A DNA stretch of 64,000 nucleotides from Candidatus Hepatoplasma crinochetorum (GCA_001179805.1 CWGI01000001.1:537755-601754), one strand, 5' to 3'. Counted from the first letter of the stretch, positions 9,643 to 22,127 are shown. Notes: generated by a model from the sequence alone, not told the origin. Numbers and translations are program-made.

Positions 9643-10698
9643 GTGGAAAATAATCAAAAAAATGATATTAAAATAAAATCGATAAAAAATAATGAATTAT
9701 TTAAAAGAATTACAACAGCAATAATTTTACTTGTTGTTGTAATTTTGTTTATTCTCCCCGCATCTTATATAAATTTTGGAAGTGAAGCTCCAGACAAGTT
9801 TGCTAAATTTATAAAATATGATTATTTTTTTATCTCAGTTATTGGATTATTATTGGGATATATAATTTTTGAAATTGTTAACTTTACTTCCCCTTATAAA
9901 AAAGATAAAAATATTTTCTGAGTTAATTTAATTTATTTAGAAATTATATTTATTACAATTTATGCTTTTACTTGCTATTATTTTATAAGAGATTATAATC
10001 CTATTTGAGCAAAACCTAATGATGTAGCACAAAGTTTTGGCTATAATAATCAAATAAATTCATTGATGCTTTATTTATTATCATTTTCTGTTGTCTATCT
10101 TTTAATAAATGTTGGTTTTGCATCTGAAGCAAAGGATTCTATTATTAATCTTACTGTTTCTTTTTTAGCTTTTGCTTTTGTTTTATCAATTTTATTTCTT
10201 ACAATTGCTTTTGGATTTACAGTGATTTTAATGCTTATTCTTACTGTCGCTTTTATAGATACTTTTGCTTATTTTGGCGGGAAGGCTTTTGGCGATCAAA
10301 AAATATTTATTAATGCCTCTCCTAATAAAACAATCACAGGTTTTGCTATTGGTCTTATTAGTGGATTTATTTTCTTTATATTTTTTTATTTTGTTTTTGT
10401 TGCTAATATGGAAAGTTCTAATCTTTATTGAATAAATGATGATCGTTATTTAAATATAGGTCAAAATACAGAATATTTAATTCATAATTTAAATTTGAAA
10501 ATTAGTGCATTAATGATCGTTACAATCGTTTTATCTCCGTTTGGCGATGCCTTTTTTTCTAAAATTAAACGTAATTATAATCAAAAAGATTTTGCAAATA
10601 TCTTACCCGGACACGGAGGAATTTTAGATAGAATTGATTCTCATATCTTTAGTTATACAATATTTTCTTTTGGACTTTTATTTATTGTTTTTATTTAA
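9643..10698 (+). CDS. cdsA: Phosphatidate cytidylyltransferase
   Basis: CdsA makes CDP-diacylglycerol from phosphatidate and CTP, the precursor of phosphatidylglycerol and cardiolipin. The 351-residue, highly hydrophobic protein has multiple membrane segments and ends with the family signature around L-P-G-H-G-G-I-L-D-R-I-D-S. A cytosolic D-x-x-A-Y-x-x-G-K-x-F-G-like segment precedes it (D-T-F-A-Y-F-G-G-K-A-F-G). Translation probably starts at GTG 9643, 2 bp after frr. Three internal TGA codons are Trp. uppS, normally between frr and cdsA, is absent, as expected without a cell wall. Confidence 0.92.
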
Positions 10699-10734
10699 TA
10701 TAATTTTCTTAATTGAAAAAGAAAAAGCGCAGAA

Positions 10735-12063
10735 ATGATATTTTTATATTTTTTACTATTTTTAGTTTTACTACTAATTTTTATTACAATAATAACCTTT
10801 ATTCATGAATTGGGTCATTTTTATATTGCTCGAAGAAATGGTGTTAGAGTATCAGAGTTTTCAATTGGTTTTGGTCCTGTGATGTTTCAAAGAAAATTGG
10901 AACTTACAACAATTAGTATTCGTTGATTTCCTCTAGGTGGATATGTTGCCGTCCTTACAGATGAAGTAATTTTAACGATTGAGAAATTACGTGATAATAT
11001 TAAAAATTTAGGGCCAGAAGAAAAAAAAGCCCAGGAAAAATATATTCAAAAGAAACTTTCTGGTCTTACTCTACATGAAAATTTTGCGCAGCAAAAAACA
11101 TTAGATAAAATTTCTGCACCTAGAAAAATTTATTTTGCTTTAGGGGGAATTTTATTTAATTTTGTCTCAATTTTCATCGCTCTTACAATTTTTTATACAA
11201 TTAGCGGAAGAGAGGTAGCCAATGATACTTTACGTGAATATGGAGCGATATTTGAAGATCAAACTAGGGGTGATGTTCGTTTAGATTCACCGATCTATAT
11301 TACAGATATTTATGATGTAAAAGATTTTACAGATCAAGAAATTGAAAGTATTACGATTTCAGAATTAGAGCAAGACAGTTTAATTGCAAATGGTTATGAT
11401 CAACTCTATCAAGATTTTGATGCTTATCAAAGGGCAGCTGAAAAAGGGAGTGGCGGATTTATTGATTTTCCGACTACTAAAGTTTTAATTGCATATAAAG
11501 ATAGTAATCAAAATCAAAAATTATTATTATATAATTTTTCACTTACAGATAATATTGGTTATGATACACTTTTTATTTATGATTATGATTCTATAAATGA
11601 TATGGTTGATATTGATACAAAAGTTTCATATACATTAATTAGTTACATTAATCTTGTTTATTATCGAACAGAAGGAGCTGATTATATTCAATATCCTCTA
11701 TTTCTAGCGATATATTATGCTTTTATAGATACATTTGTTTATATTTACCATGGAATAATTATTACGCTTAATTTACTTTTTGGCGTCTTTACAGCAGATA
11801 ATAGAATAATTGATAGTTATCATAATGTTGATGGAAATTATAATATTATAAATATACAAGTTCTTGTTGACTTTTTTGTAATTTTTTCAATGATCACACT
11901 TTTATTTAATGTAATTCCTCTACCACCACTTGATGGATTCCATGCTGTTCGATATGGATATGAAGGAATTTTCAAAAAAGATATTTCAAAGAGTTTAATT
12001 AGAGCTTTAACTTTTATTAGTATTACTTTTATGATTATTTGATTTTTCTTTCTTATTTTTTAA
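10735..12063 (+). CDS. rseP: Site-2 metalloprotease of the RseP/RasP family (M50)
   Basis: Intramembrane zinc protease that in walled relatives cleaves anti-sigma factors and signal-peptide remnants. The 442-residue protein has the zinc motif H-E-L-G-H in the first membrane segment and the second metal motif F-N-V-I-P-L-P-P-L-D-G in a late one, with further hydrophobic helices. The roughly 250-residue central part is extracytoplasmic or PDZ-like but divergent. cdsA-rseP-polC is the usual order, though dxr and proS are missing here. The last seven codons follow a TGA read as Trp. Confidence 0.92.
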
Positions 12064-12083
12064 TTAAAAAAGGATAATAAAAT

Positions 12084-15000
12084 ATGATGAAAATTAATTT
12101 TTTAGAGAGTTTAAAATTACCAGATATTTTAAAAAAAGAATTCGAATTAATAAATGCAAAATTAGAAATTAATAAGAAAAATGAGGATCATAAACTTTTT
12201 TTAAATTTTAAAAAAAATACTGATTTTAAAGCGCAAGATTTTGAAAATTTTTATGAAGCAATTTTAGATTTTAAAAATAAAGAAAAAGATATAATTATAA
12301 ATTTTGAAAATATTTTTTTAGAATGAGATCGTCATAATTTAGATTTAGATGAAATATATGCTTTTCTTTATTTTCTTTTTCCTAAACTAACAGAAAATAA
12401 AATTGAGATGTCAAAATTATATTTAGATTTTTATGATTCAAATCAAAAAGATTTGATTATTTTTATTGCAAATAATGATACTTATAATTTTATTGCAGAT
12501 CATATCGATTTCATTCGTAAAATTTTCAAAAATTTTAAAATCTTTGAAGAAAAATTATTTATAAGACAAGATGCTTCCCTTTTTAATATTGAAAAAGTTA
12601 TCGAAAATTCTAAACAAGATATCATTAATTTAAATAAAATTTCCAAAAAGCAAAATAATGATTTCAAAAAAGAAAATTCTTTATTTAAAAATTACAAAAA
12701 ATTAAATTTGGAATTAAATAAAGAACAAGAAAAAATATTTTTTAATGGTGAAATTGTTACTTTCGAAGATAGAAAATTTACAAAAAATGAAAGTATATTA
12801 TTAAATATTTCCTTGAGAGGAGCGAATAATGATATTATTTTAATTTCAAAATGATATACACAAAAAGATTTTTCAAAGATTGATTTTAAAAAAAATGACT
12901 TTATCATTGCTTATGGAGATTTTAAATTTGATTCTTATATTAAAAATTTTAAAATTAACCCTAAATTAATAAAAAAAATAGAAGAACCATTAATTTTAGA
13001 TAAATCAAGCGATAAAAAAAGATCTGAATTTCATATTCATACTAAAATGTCAACAATGGATGGAGTTGGATCGGTAAGTGAGTATTTTAAATTAGCAAAT
13101 AAAGCAAATTTTAAAGCATTAACTTTTTTAGATCATGATTCTGTACAGGCTTTTCCGGAAATTTATCGTGTTGGAAAAAATTATAAGAATATCAAAAAAA
13201 TCTATGGAGCAGAATTTTCTATATTTGATGATTTAAATGAAAAAATAGTTTTTAATAGTCGGGATGAGGATTTAAGAAAAAATAATTTTGTTTATTTTGA
13301 TTTGGAAACAACTGGAATTTCTCCACTTGTAAATGAAATTATTGAATTTGGTGCTGTAAAGATCAAAAATGGAATTAAAATTGATAAATTACAATTATTT
13401 ATAAAGCCATCAATTAAATTACCAAAAATAATTACTAAAATAACAAAAATAAAAGATCAAGATTTAGAAAATGCTCTTTCCATTGCAGAAGCAATTCCAA
13501 AAATTATTGCTTTTTTTGATGATTATACATTGGTTGCACATAATGCTAAATTTGATTATTCTTTCCTTAATGCAGCATTAGTGAAGTTAAATAAAGAACG
13601 ACTTAAAAATCCTGTAATTGATTCTTTAAAAATTTCTTGACTTGTAAATAATCATTTAAAAAGCCACCGTTTAGGAAATGTCGCTCGTGCTGAAAATCAA
13701 CATTATGATGACACAATTTCTCATCGTGCAGATTACGATGCTGATATTTTAAAAAATGTTTTCGAAAATATGCTTCATAAACTTTATGATTTAAATATTC
13801 GTAATCTAAATCAATTAGAAAAAGAAATTAATACAGATTTAATTAAGCAACGTTTATTTTTAAAACATATAAGCGTAATAGCAAAAAATCAAACGGGATT
13901 AAAAGATTTATATCAATTAATTTCTGATGCTCATATTAAATTTTATAATAAGAGAATTGATCTTCCCTCTCTTCCTCTTTCTTATATTATAAATAAAGCC
14001 AAGAAAGGAAATATTTTACTAGGATCGGCTTGTGCGAATGGTATTTTATGAGAAGAAATTAATTATTTTAGTGATAATCTTAAAGATATTTTTAATTATT
14101 ATGATTATATAGAGATATTTCCCCCTTCGGTTTATAGTTATTTAACTCGCGATGAAAGGTTTACAGAAAAACAAATTGAAGAAATTATCAATAATATTAT
14201 TTTATTAGCAAAAAAATATCATAAAAAAATTATTGTTAGCTCTGATGCTCATTATGTAAATAAAGCAGATAAAATAATAAGAGATATTTATATTACAAAT
14301 AAAGGATTAGGTGGAAGATTACATCCCCTTTTTTCGCGTAATAATCCTAATTATAAAAATCCTGATCAACACTTAAGATTAAATAACGAATTAGAAGCGG
14401 AGTTTAAATTTATTGATGATAAAAAGTTACGAGAAGAAATTATTTATCAAAATGGGAATGATTTAGTCGATCAAATTGAAGATATAATTCCGATCAAAAG
14501 TGAATTATACTCTCCAGAAATAAAAGATGTAAATACAAATTTTAAAGATTTAATTAAAATTAATTTAAAAAGAATTTATGGTGATAATCCAAACCAAAAA
14601 ATAATTGAAAGAATCAATCGTGAGGTTGATTCGATCATAACACATAAATTTGCTGTAATATATTATCTTTCCTCAACTGTTGTAAAAAAATCATTAGATG
14701 ATGGTTATCTAGTTGGATCAAGAGGATCTGTCGGTTCTTCGCTTGCAGCAACACTTTCTGATATTACAGAAGTTAACCCACTTGAACCACACTATATATG
14801 TGATAAATGCAAGCATCATTTTTTTGTTGATAATGTTCTTTCTGGATATGATCTTGAAGATAAAAAATGTCCGATTTGTAATTATAAGATGCGGGGAGAA
14901 GGACATTGAATTCAATTCGAAACATTTTTAGGATTTAATGGGGATAAAGTTCCTGATATTGATTTAAATTTTTCTCGTGAATATCAAGCAAAAATACATG

Positions 15001-16409
15001 AATATGTAAAAGAAATTTTAGGAAAAGATAATGTTTATCGTGCTGGAACAATTTCAACAGTCGCCAATAGAACCGCTTATGGTTATGTTAAAAATTGAGA
15101 AGAGATTACAAACAATAAACTTACAAATGAAAAATTAAGATATTTTATCGACCTTGTTGAAGGAACAAAAAGAACAACCGGTCAACATCCAGGAGGTCTT
15201 ATTGTCGTTCCCAAAAATATGAGTATTTATGATTTTACACCGATCAATTTTCCTGGAAATGATACAAAATCAAATTGATTAACAACTCATTTTGATTTTC
15301 ATTCTATTCATGATAATCTTTTAAAATTAGATTTATTAGGTCATTTAGATCCTTCGCTTTTAAAAATGCTTCAATCCTTAACAAAAATAAATCCACAAGA
15401 AATTCCAATGAATGATAAAGAAGTAATTTCTTTATTTAAAAATAGTAAATCTTTAAATTATATAAAAGATGAAACAGAGGAAGAATTAGGAATTCTTGGA
15501 TTACCAGAATTTGGAACTAAATTTGTTCGAGATCTTGTAAGAGAAGCAAAACCAAAAACATTTTCCGAATTAGTAATGATTTCAGGATTATCACATGGAA
15601 CAGATGTCTGATTATCGAATGCAAAAGATTTAATAAAACAAAATAAAGCGACATTAAAAGATGTTATTTCTGTTCGTGATGATATTATGAGATATCTAAT
15701 TTCAAAAGATGTTCCAAATTTGGAAGCTTTTAAAATTATGGAATCAGTACGAAAAGGTCAAGGATTAACAGAAAATTGAGAAAAATTAATGTTAGAGCAT
15801 AAAGTTCCTAAATGATATATTCAATCATGTAAAAAGATTAAATATATTTTCCCGAAAGCACACGCCGTTGCTTATGTGATGATGGCTTATCGAATCGCAT
15901 GATATAAAATAAATTATCCACTTGAATATTATGCGACCTTTTTTACAAAAAGAGATACAGAATGAGACATTTTAAGCTTAAATAAAGGATTAGAGGGAAT
16001 TAAGGAATGAAGAAAAAATTATAAAAATAAGCAAGAAAAAGAAAAAACTGAGCGTGATAAAGCGATAAATGAAACTTATAAAATTTTACTCGAGATGTAT
16101 TCACGAGGATATAAGGTCTCACCAATTAATTTAGAACAATCGGAATCAACAACATGGGTAATCGATAAAAAAAATAATCAATTAATTCCACCTTTTACAA
16201 TTATTGAAGGATTAGGTGAATCAGCTGCTGAAAAACTTGTGCTTGAAAATCGTAAGCAACACTTTATTTCTTTAGAAGATTTTAAACAAAGATCAGGTCT
16301 AAATAAAACTTTAATAAAAAAATTTTCTGATCTTGAAATATCTGATAATTTAGCAATTAAACAAGAACAAAAAAAACAATTTTCAATTGATGATTTCTTT
16401 AATTTATAA
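12084..16409 (+). CDS. polC: DNA polymerase III alpha subunit PolC
   Basis: Replicative polymerase of low-GC Gram-positives with a built-in proofreading exonuclease. The 1441-residue product has an N-terminal OB region, a PHP segment (F-H-I-H-T-K near residue 315) interrupted by the DEDD exonuclease (Y-F-D-L-E-T-T-G, catalytic D406 and E408), then the polymerase palm with P-D-I-D-L-N-F-S (Asp958 and Asp960). A C4 zinc finger (C-D-K-C from residue 906, then C-P-I-C) precedes the palm aspartates, as in other PolC enzymes. More than ten in-frame TGA codons are Trp. An AAAAAGGA ribosome site precedes the tandem ATGs at 12084 and 12087. Confidence 0.97.
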
Positions 16410-16451
16410 TTTTTTTAAATTTAATAAATAATAATCAGTTTTACTGAACTT

Positions 16452-16500
16452 TATAATATAATTTAATTATGTTAAATAAAGGAGCAAAGCTCTTTTATTT
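16452..16500 (+). promoter_or_regulatory. nusA operon promoter region with a 12-bp leader hairpin
   Basis: A TATAAT at 16452-16457 is followed about 16 bp later by a hairpin at 16474-16500 (arms AAATAAAGGAGC and GCTCTTTTATTT, one G-U pair, AAA loop). The following TTATTTCTTAATTCTTT is pyrimidine-rich but not a clean T-run. It could terminate polC transcription, act as a leader attenuator for nusA, or both. About 75 nt separate it from the nusA start. Confidence 0.5.
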
Positions 16501-16575
16501 CTTAATTCTTTCTATTTATTTTTTTATAAATAATAATAATTGATCAAAAAATCGTAAAAAAAAGAAAGGTACGAT

Positions 16576-17829
16576 ATGAATATAAAAAATCAACAAAAAA
16601 AAATAGTTGAAGCACTTAAATCTTTTGCTGAATTAAAAGATATCTCAAAAGAAGAAATTAAGAAATTATTAGAAGAATCTTTTTTAAAAGCTCTAAGTAA
16701 AGAGTATGAAAAAGATTTGGAAAATAATGAAATAATGCTCCCTTTATTTGATATCTCTGTAAAATTAGACGAAGGAAAAATTGATGTTAAAAGAAAATGA
16801 ATTTTAACAGATCAAGAAATTGATGAAAAGGAAGTCAATGTTAAAAAGAATATTAAAGAAGTAAATTCAAAAGACTTAAAAATAGATGATTATTATTTTG
16901 AAGACATTTCTTTAGATTCAATAAAACATGATAGTTTCTTTCTCTATATTAAGCAATTGTTTACACAAAAAATTTCTGAAGCAGAAAAAGTTAAAGTTTA
17001 TGAAAAATTTATTGATTATAAAGATCATATTGTTAAGGCAAAAATTGAAAAAAGTGGGCCATCACATTATCTTTTAAATTATCAAGATAATATTATTTTT
17101 CTTTCAAAAAAAGAAACTTCAAGATTAGATCAATTTAATGTCGGTGATTTTGTTTATGTTTATATTACAAAAATCGAAAAATCATCAAAAGATGCACAAA
17201 TTATTGCTTCAAGAAAAAATCCTGAATTTATTTCAAAATTAATTGAAAAAGAGATTGAGGATGTTGCAGATAAAATCATTAAAATTGAAAAAATTGCAAG
17301 ACAACCGGGATTTAAAACCAAAGTTATCGTTTCAAGTACTTTGGACGAAGTTGATCCTGTTGGATCTATTATCGGTGTAAAAGGACAAAAAATAAGATCA
17401 ATAATTGATGAATTACGTGGTGAAAGAATTGATATTATTGAATATAGCAAAGATATTGATATTCAAATTGCAAGAGCTGTAATTCCAGGAAAAATTATTG
17501 GAATCAATAAAGTAAATGATGAAAAATATATTCTTGTAACAGAAGAAAAAGATTTTTTATCTGTATTAGGAAAGAGTGGAATAAATATTAGATTAGTAGC
17601 TAATTTAGTTGAAAAAAAACTTGATGTTAAGACTAAAAAAATGGTTGAAGAAGAAAATATTAGATATCATCATATCTCTCTTCCTTTATATAATCAAAAT
17701 CGTAACACACGAAAAAATTTTTCAAAAATCGTAGATGAAAATTATGAAGATAATTATGATTTATTGGAAGATTTAGCATCAATGGAAGAATATGATGATT
17801 ATGATCAAGAATTAGATAAGCGTTACTAA
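16576..17829 (+). CDS. nusA: Transcription termination/antitermination factor NusA
   Basis: NusA binds RNA polymerase and RNA to control pausing, termination and antitermination. The 417-residue protein has the N-terminal polymerase-binding domain, an S1-like region (about 150-215), and two KH domains including V-D-P-V-G-S-I-I-G-V-K-G-Q-K-I-R-S-I and G-K-S-G-I-N-I-R-L-V. It ends in an acidic, Asp/Glu/Tyr-rich tail of about 60 residues. rimP, usually upstream, is missing. It heads the nusA-ylxR-infB-rbfA-truB-ribF run. Confidence 0.95.
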
Positions 17830-17846
17830 TTTATTTTATAAATTTA

Positions 17847-18119
17847 ATGAAAGAAATTATTCGAACTGATATTCTTACAAATAAAAAATATAAAAAAGAA
17901 CAATTAATTAGAATTGCTATTTTAAAAGATAAAACAACAATTTTAAATAATGATTTTCTCGGTCGTGGTCTTTATTTTCATCCTAAAAATTTAATAAATA
18001 AGAAAAGATGAATGCTTTTAAAATTTAAAATTGAAAAAAGCGGCGGTGATTTTTCACAAATATCCGATCAATTATCATCTTTTTATCAAGGAGGTAATTT
18101 CGATGGCGAAAAAAACTAA
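17847..18119 (+). CDS. ylxR: YlxR family RNA-binding protein
   Basis: Small protein of the DUF448/YlxR family, typically encoded between nusA and infB; family members bind RNA or nucleoid DNA and affect transcription. The 90-residue product carries the hallmark G-R-G-L-Y-F-H-P, equivalent to G-R-G-A-Y-x-C in relatives. One TGA (Trp) interrupts the frame. Its last 17 bp overlap infB in another frame, and the infB ribosome site lies inside its coding sequence. Confidence 0.85.
18088..18095 (+). promoter_or_regulatory. Strong Shine-Dalgarno of infB inside ylxR
   Basis: AAGGAGGT, a full anti-16S complement, lies 7 bp before the infB ATG at 18103. It settles the infB start in favour of ATG 18103 over upstream in-frame codons such as the one at 18031. 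Confidence 0.85.
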
Positions 18120-19947
18120 GAACAAAAAAAATAATATTTACAAATATAGTTTAGACAAATTTTTTGTTGAAAGATTAAGTTTTAAGGATAATAAACTTAA
18201 ATTTGGGACAAATACTTATTTAAATGAGCTTGCAAGAATTTTAGGATTAAATCCTTATAAAATAAAGAAAAAATTAGGTCTTGATCTAAAGATTAATGAT
18301 CATATTTTAGATGATGATCAAATAGCTGAAATTGCTTTATCAAATAATATTGAATTTGAAAAAGTTGATGATGTCTCTCCTGAAAATATTATTTTAAAGA
18401 TTAATGATTTAATTGAGAATTATAAAAATTGACCAAAAGAAGTAATTATTAAAAAAAGAACCCCTATTGTTACGATAATGGGTCATGTTGATCATGGTAA
18501 AACAACACTTTTGGACACGATTAGAAATACTAATTTTACCGAAAAAGAAGCGGGTGGAATTACACAAAAAATCGGTGCTTATCAAATAATTTGGAAAGAT
18601 AATAAAATTACTTTTATTGATACTCCTGGGCATGAGGCGTTTACAGAGATGCGCGCAAATGGTTCAAAAGTAACAGATTTATGTGTAATTGTCGTATCCG
18701 CTAATGATTCTTTAATGAAACAAACAAAAGAATCAATTGATCATGCAAGAGCTGCAAATGTTCCGATTATTATTGCTATCAATAAAATAGATATTCCTGG
18801 ACATGATCGTAAGAAAATTTTAAATGATCTTGCTGATTACGGTGTAATTTCAGAAGAATTAGGAGGAGATGTTCCTGTCGTTGAGATTTCTGCTCTTAAA
18901 AATCAAAACATCGATCAATTATTAGATACTATAATTTTATTAACTGATTTACTTAATTTAAAAACCGCTTTTAATATTTTATCAAGTGGAACCGTAATTG
19001 AAAGTAATATTCATAAAGGAAGAGGAAATTTAGTAACAGTAATTGTTAAAAATGGAATTTTAAGAATCGGTGATAACATTATTTTAGATGATAAATTAAT
19101 AACAGTAAAAGGTCTAAAAGATGAAAATCAAAACCCGATCTCTGAAGCTTATCCGGGACAACCGATTGAAATTTATGGAGCTGGATTTTCCCCATTAGCA
19201 GGTTCAAATTTTGTTGCGGTTAGTGATTTAAAATTAGCAAATAAAATTGTAAATGTTTTTCATAGTTCAAAATTAAATGCTTTAAGAAATTCCAATAATA
19301 AATTAATCACAAGAGAGAATTTATTTCAAAGATTATCTGATCAAAAGAAACGTATTTTTAATTTAATTTTAAAAGTTGATTCAGTTAATTCTTTAAGCGC
19401 GATCAAAAATCAAATAAACTTATTAAATGATGATGACTTAATCATTAAAATAATCCACGAAGATGTCGGAGAAGTTACAAATAGTGATATCGTTCTTGCG
19501 GATGCTTCGAAAGCGATTATTTATCAATTTAATTTTAAAACACCGAATAATTTGCAATCACTAATAAAATCAAGAGATGTTTTGGTATTAAATTTTGATA
19601 TTATTTATAGATTATTTGAAGACATAAAAGAAAAAATTTCGCTTACTGCAAAAAAAGAACCGGTTAAAAAAATAATTGGAAAAGGAGAGATAATTAAAAA
19701 ATTTGTCTTTTCTAAAGTGGGCGCAATTTCTGGAACCAAAATTACTGATGGATTTGTAAAAAGAAATTCTAAAGTTGATATTTATCGTAATAAAAAATTA
19801 ATTTATGAAACAGAAATAAAGAGTTTAATGATTGAAAAAAATAATGTAAATGAAGTTAAAAAGGGACAAGAATGCGGAATTACTTTCAAAAACTTTAATG
19901 ATTTTCTTGAAAATGATAATTTAGAGTTTTTTGAAATAGAAAATTAA
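18103..19947 (+). CDS. infB: Translation initiation factor IF-2
   Basis: IF-2 is the GTPase that brings initiator tRNA to the 30S subunit and promotes subunit joining. The 614-residue protein has G1 G-H-V-D-H-G-K-T (127-134), G3 D-T-P-G-H (173-177) and G4 N-K-I-D (227-230), followed by the beta-barrel and C-terminal tRNA-binding domains. The N-terminal domain is short, as in other mollicutes. The start is fixed by the AAGGAGGT just upstream. rbfA begins 1 bp after the stop. Confidence 0.97.
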
Positions 19948-19948
19948 T

Positions 19949-20290
19949 ATGGATAAAAATGCAAAATTAAAAAGTTTAGAAAATCAAATTAAAATAAATC
20001 TTTCAGATATATTATTTACAGAGACAAATAATGAAAAAGTAAAATATTTTTCAATAAATGATGTAATACTAACAAAAGATTTTTTAAATGCAAAAATTTA
20101 TGTAAGTTATTTTGATCAAAAAAAAGAAAGCAAATATTTTCAAGAATTTGCAAAAGTAAAAGGTTTCTTAAGATCAGAACTTGCAAAAAGACTTACTACA
20201 AAAAAAGTTCCAGAATTGGAATTTATTCTAGATGATCTCATTGATAAGATTGGAAATATTGATAAATTAATAGAAAAAAATAATAAATAA
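19949..20290 (+). CDS. rbfA: 30S ribosome-binding factor RbfA
   Basis: RbfA is a KH-fold maturation factor for the 5' end of 16S rRNA. The 113-residue product matches in length and position (infB-rbfA-truB). It shows the family pattern of a beta segment A-K-I-Y-V-S-Y-F followed by L-R-S-E-L-A-K-R-L-T-T-K-K-V-P-E-L-E-F, equivalent to the conserved L-x-x-R-x-x-P-x-L-x-F region. The call rests on both motif and synteny. Confidence 0.88.
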   Translation: MDKNAKLKSLENQIKINLSDILFTETNNEKVKYFSINDVILTKDFLNAKIYVSYFDQKKESKYFQEFAKVKGFLRSELAKRLTTKKVPELEFILDDLIDKIGNIDKLIEKNNK

Positions 20291-20292
20291 TT

Positions 20293-21123
20293 ATGGACAG
20301 AATTTTTATTGCTTTTAAGGAAGAGGGAATATCTTCTAATAAATTTATTCAAAAATTAAAAAAAGAATTGAATGTAAATAAAATAGGTCACGCTGGAACT
20401 TTAGATCCTTTTGCAAGTGGTCTTTTGTTAATTGGAACTGAAAATTATACAAAGCTTTTAAATTATTTCAAAGATTTAGATAAAACATATGTAGGAACAA
20501 TTTTATTTGGAAAAGAAACAGATACATTTGATAAAACAGGAAAGATAATAAAAGAAGAAAAGGTAAATATAAATTTTGAATTGCTCAAAAAAATTATTAA
20601 AGATAATTTTATCGGTAAAATTGAACAAAAACCACCTTTATATTCGGCAATTAAAATAAAGGGAATTTCTGCTTATAAATATGCTCAAAAAGGATTAAAT
20701 CTTGAATTAATTGCAAGAGAAAGATTTATTTATTATTTTAAAATTTATCGAACAGAAAAGCAAAATGAATTTACTTTTGAAATAAAAGTTTCATCCGGAA
20801 CATATATTAGAGCAATCGCAAGAGATTTAGCAATTAAATTGAATACAGTAGCAATTTTAACAAGTTTGAGAAGAATAAAAATCTTTGATTTAAAATTAGA
20901 AGATCAAAAAATGAAAGAAATTTCTGATCCATATAAATTTTTAAATATTGAAAAAATTTTATTATCGGATCAGTTAATTAAGAATCTTTTGAATGGTAAA
21001 TTAATTGAAATTTTAGGACAAGAAAAGCAAATTTTAATAGCTCTAAGTCATGATCATATTCATGAAATACTAGTTGAAAAAATTAGAAAAGGTGTTTATA
21101 AAATCAAAAAGAGAATAAAATAA
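20293..21123 (+). CDS. truB: tRNA pseudouridine(55) synthase TruB
   Basis: TruB makes the universal pseudouridine 55 of the tRNA T-loop. The 276-residue protein has the catalytic motif G-H-A-G-T-L-D-P-F-A-S-G with Asp38, a Y-S-A-I-K segment, and S-S-G-T-Y-I-R-A-I-A-R-D in the core. It starts 2 bp after rbfA and ends 1 bp before ribF. Confidence 0.95.
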   Translation: MDRIFIAFKEEGISSNKFIQKLKKELNVNKIGHAGTLDPFASGLLLIGTENYTKLLNYFKDLDKTYVGTILFGKETDTFDKTGKIIKEEKVNINFELLKKIIKDNFIGKIEQKPPLYSAIKIKGISAYKYAQKGLNLELIARERFIYYFKIYRTEKQNEFTFEIKVSSGTYIRAIARDLAIKLNTVAILTSLRRIKIFDLKLEDQKMKEISDPYKFLNIEKILLSDQLIKNLLNGKLIEILGQEKQILIALSHDHIHEILVEKIRKGVYKIKKRIK

Positions 21124-21124
21124 G

Positions 21125-22036
21125 ATGGAAATAATTAATTTTGATATTAAAAATAATAAATTAGATGATAAAACTAAGCGAATAATTATATTAGGAAAAT
21201 TTAATACTTTTCATTTAGGACATCAAAAATTATTACATAAAGCGATTGATTTAAAAGCAAAAAAAAATTATCAATTAATAGTAATGCTTTACCCAGATTA
21301 TAATAATTTTACAAAATTAAAAGTAAAAAAAATTTTACCCTTAGAAGAAAGAATAAAAATTTTAAAAAAATATAATGTTGATTTTGTTCTTCTTTTCGAA
21401 GAAAGTGCTAAAAATTATCAAATAACTAGGGAGAATTTTATTGATTACTTAAAGAAAAAATTAAATGTTTCAGATATTATTATAGGTGAAAATTTTTCTT
21501 TTGGTAAAAACAAAATGGATGATTTTGAATTGCTTAAAAAAAATTTTAATTTATATCTATTAAAACTTGAAAAATTTAATAATCAAATTATTTCATCAAG
21601 TCTTATTAAAATGTTATTAGATGAAGGTGCAATTGAAGATGCTAATAAATTACTAGGTTTTAATTATTTTTATACTGGAAAAGTTGTATATGGAATGGGA
21701 ATTGGAAAAAAATATAATACGCCGACAGCAAACGTAGATGTAAGCGAAACACTTTATCCTCCAATGCAAGGTATTTATTTGAGTAAAGTTTTAATTTTAA
21801 ATAAATATTATTATGGAATTACATCTATTTCAAATAATCCAACATTTAAAAAAAGACCGATTACTTTTGAAACATATATTTTTAATTTTGATCAAGATAT
21901 ATATGGAAAAGAAATTTCAATCGAACTTCTAAAATTCATGCGTGAATCGATAAAATTTAATTCAATTAAAAAATTATTTGCACAAATTGAAATAGATAAA
22001 ATAAGAGCTATTGAGTTAATTAATACTAAAAAATAA
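21125..22036 (+). CDS. ribF: Bifunctional riboflavin kinase / FMN adenylyltransferase
   Basis: RibF turns riboflavin into FMN and then FAD. The 303-residue protein has an N-terminal nucleotidyltransferase domain (L-G-K-F-N-T-F-H-L-G-H at about residue 20, the H-x-G-H motif) and a C-terminal flavokinase domain (G-K-K-Y-N-T-P-T-A-N-V, then P-P-M-Q-G-I-Y). Both halves appear complete. No FMN riboswitch-like leader is present; the gene is inside the nusA-infB operon. Confidence 0.93.
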   Translation: MEIINFDIKNNKLDDKTKRIIILGKFNTFHLGHQKLLHKAIDLKAKKNYQLIVMLYPDYNNFTKLKVKKILPLEERIKILKKYNVDFVLLFEESAKNYQITRENFIDYLKKKLNVSDIIIGENFSFGKNKMDDFELLKKNFNLYLLKLEKFNNQIISSSLIKMLLDEGAIEDANKLLGFNYFYTGKVVYGMGIGKKYNTPTANVDVSETLYPPMQGIYLSKVLILNKYYYGITSISNNPTFKKRPITFETYIFNFDQDIYGKEISIELLKFMRESIKFNSIKKLFAQIEIDKIRAIELINTKK

Positions 22037-22069
22037 TAAACCCTCTTACTTTATAAAAATAAAAGGGTT

Positions 22070-22127
22070 AAGAATACTTGGCATATCCTCTATATAATAG
22101 AGGATAAATCAATATTCTTGCTGTTTT
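22070..22127 (+). terminator. Structured element and probable terminator between ribF and rsgA
   Basis: A 9-bp perfect hairpin (ATCCTCTAT, loop ATA, ATAGAGGAT; 22085-22105) sits inside an outer stem in which AAGAATA at 22070-22076 pairs with TATTCTT at 22113-22119, extended by TTG/CAA past a one-base bulge. GCTG and a run of eight T follow. A separate weaker hairpin (AACCCT/AGGGTT) lies at 22039-22069. Most likely the terminator of the infB operon, but more elaborate than other terminators in the window. Confidence 0.7.

Noticed and set aside
22037..22127. FMN riboswitch near ribF
   Set aside because: The element lies after ribF, and no RFN consensus segments were recognised.
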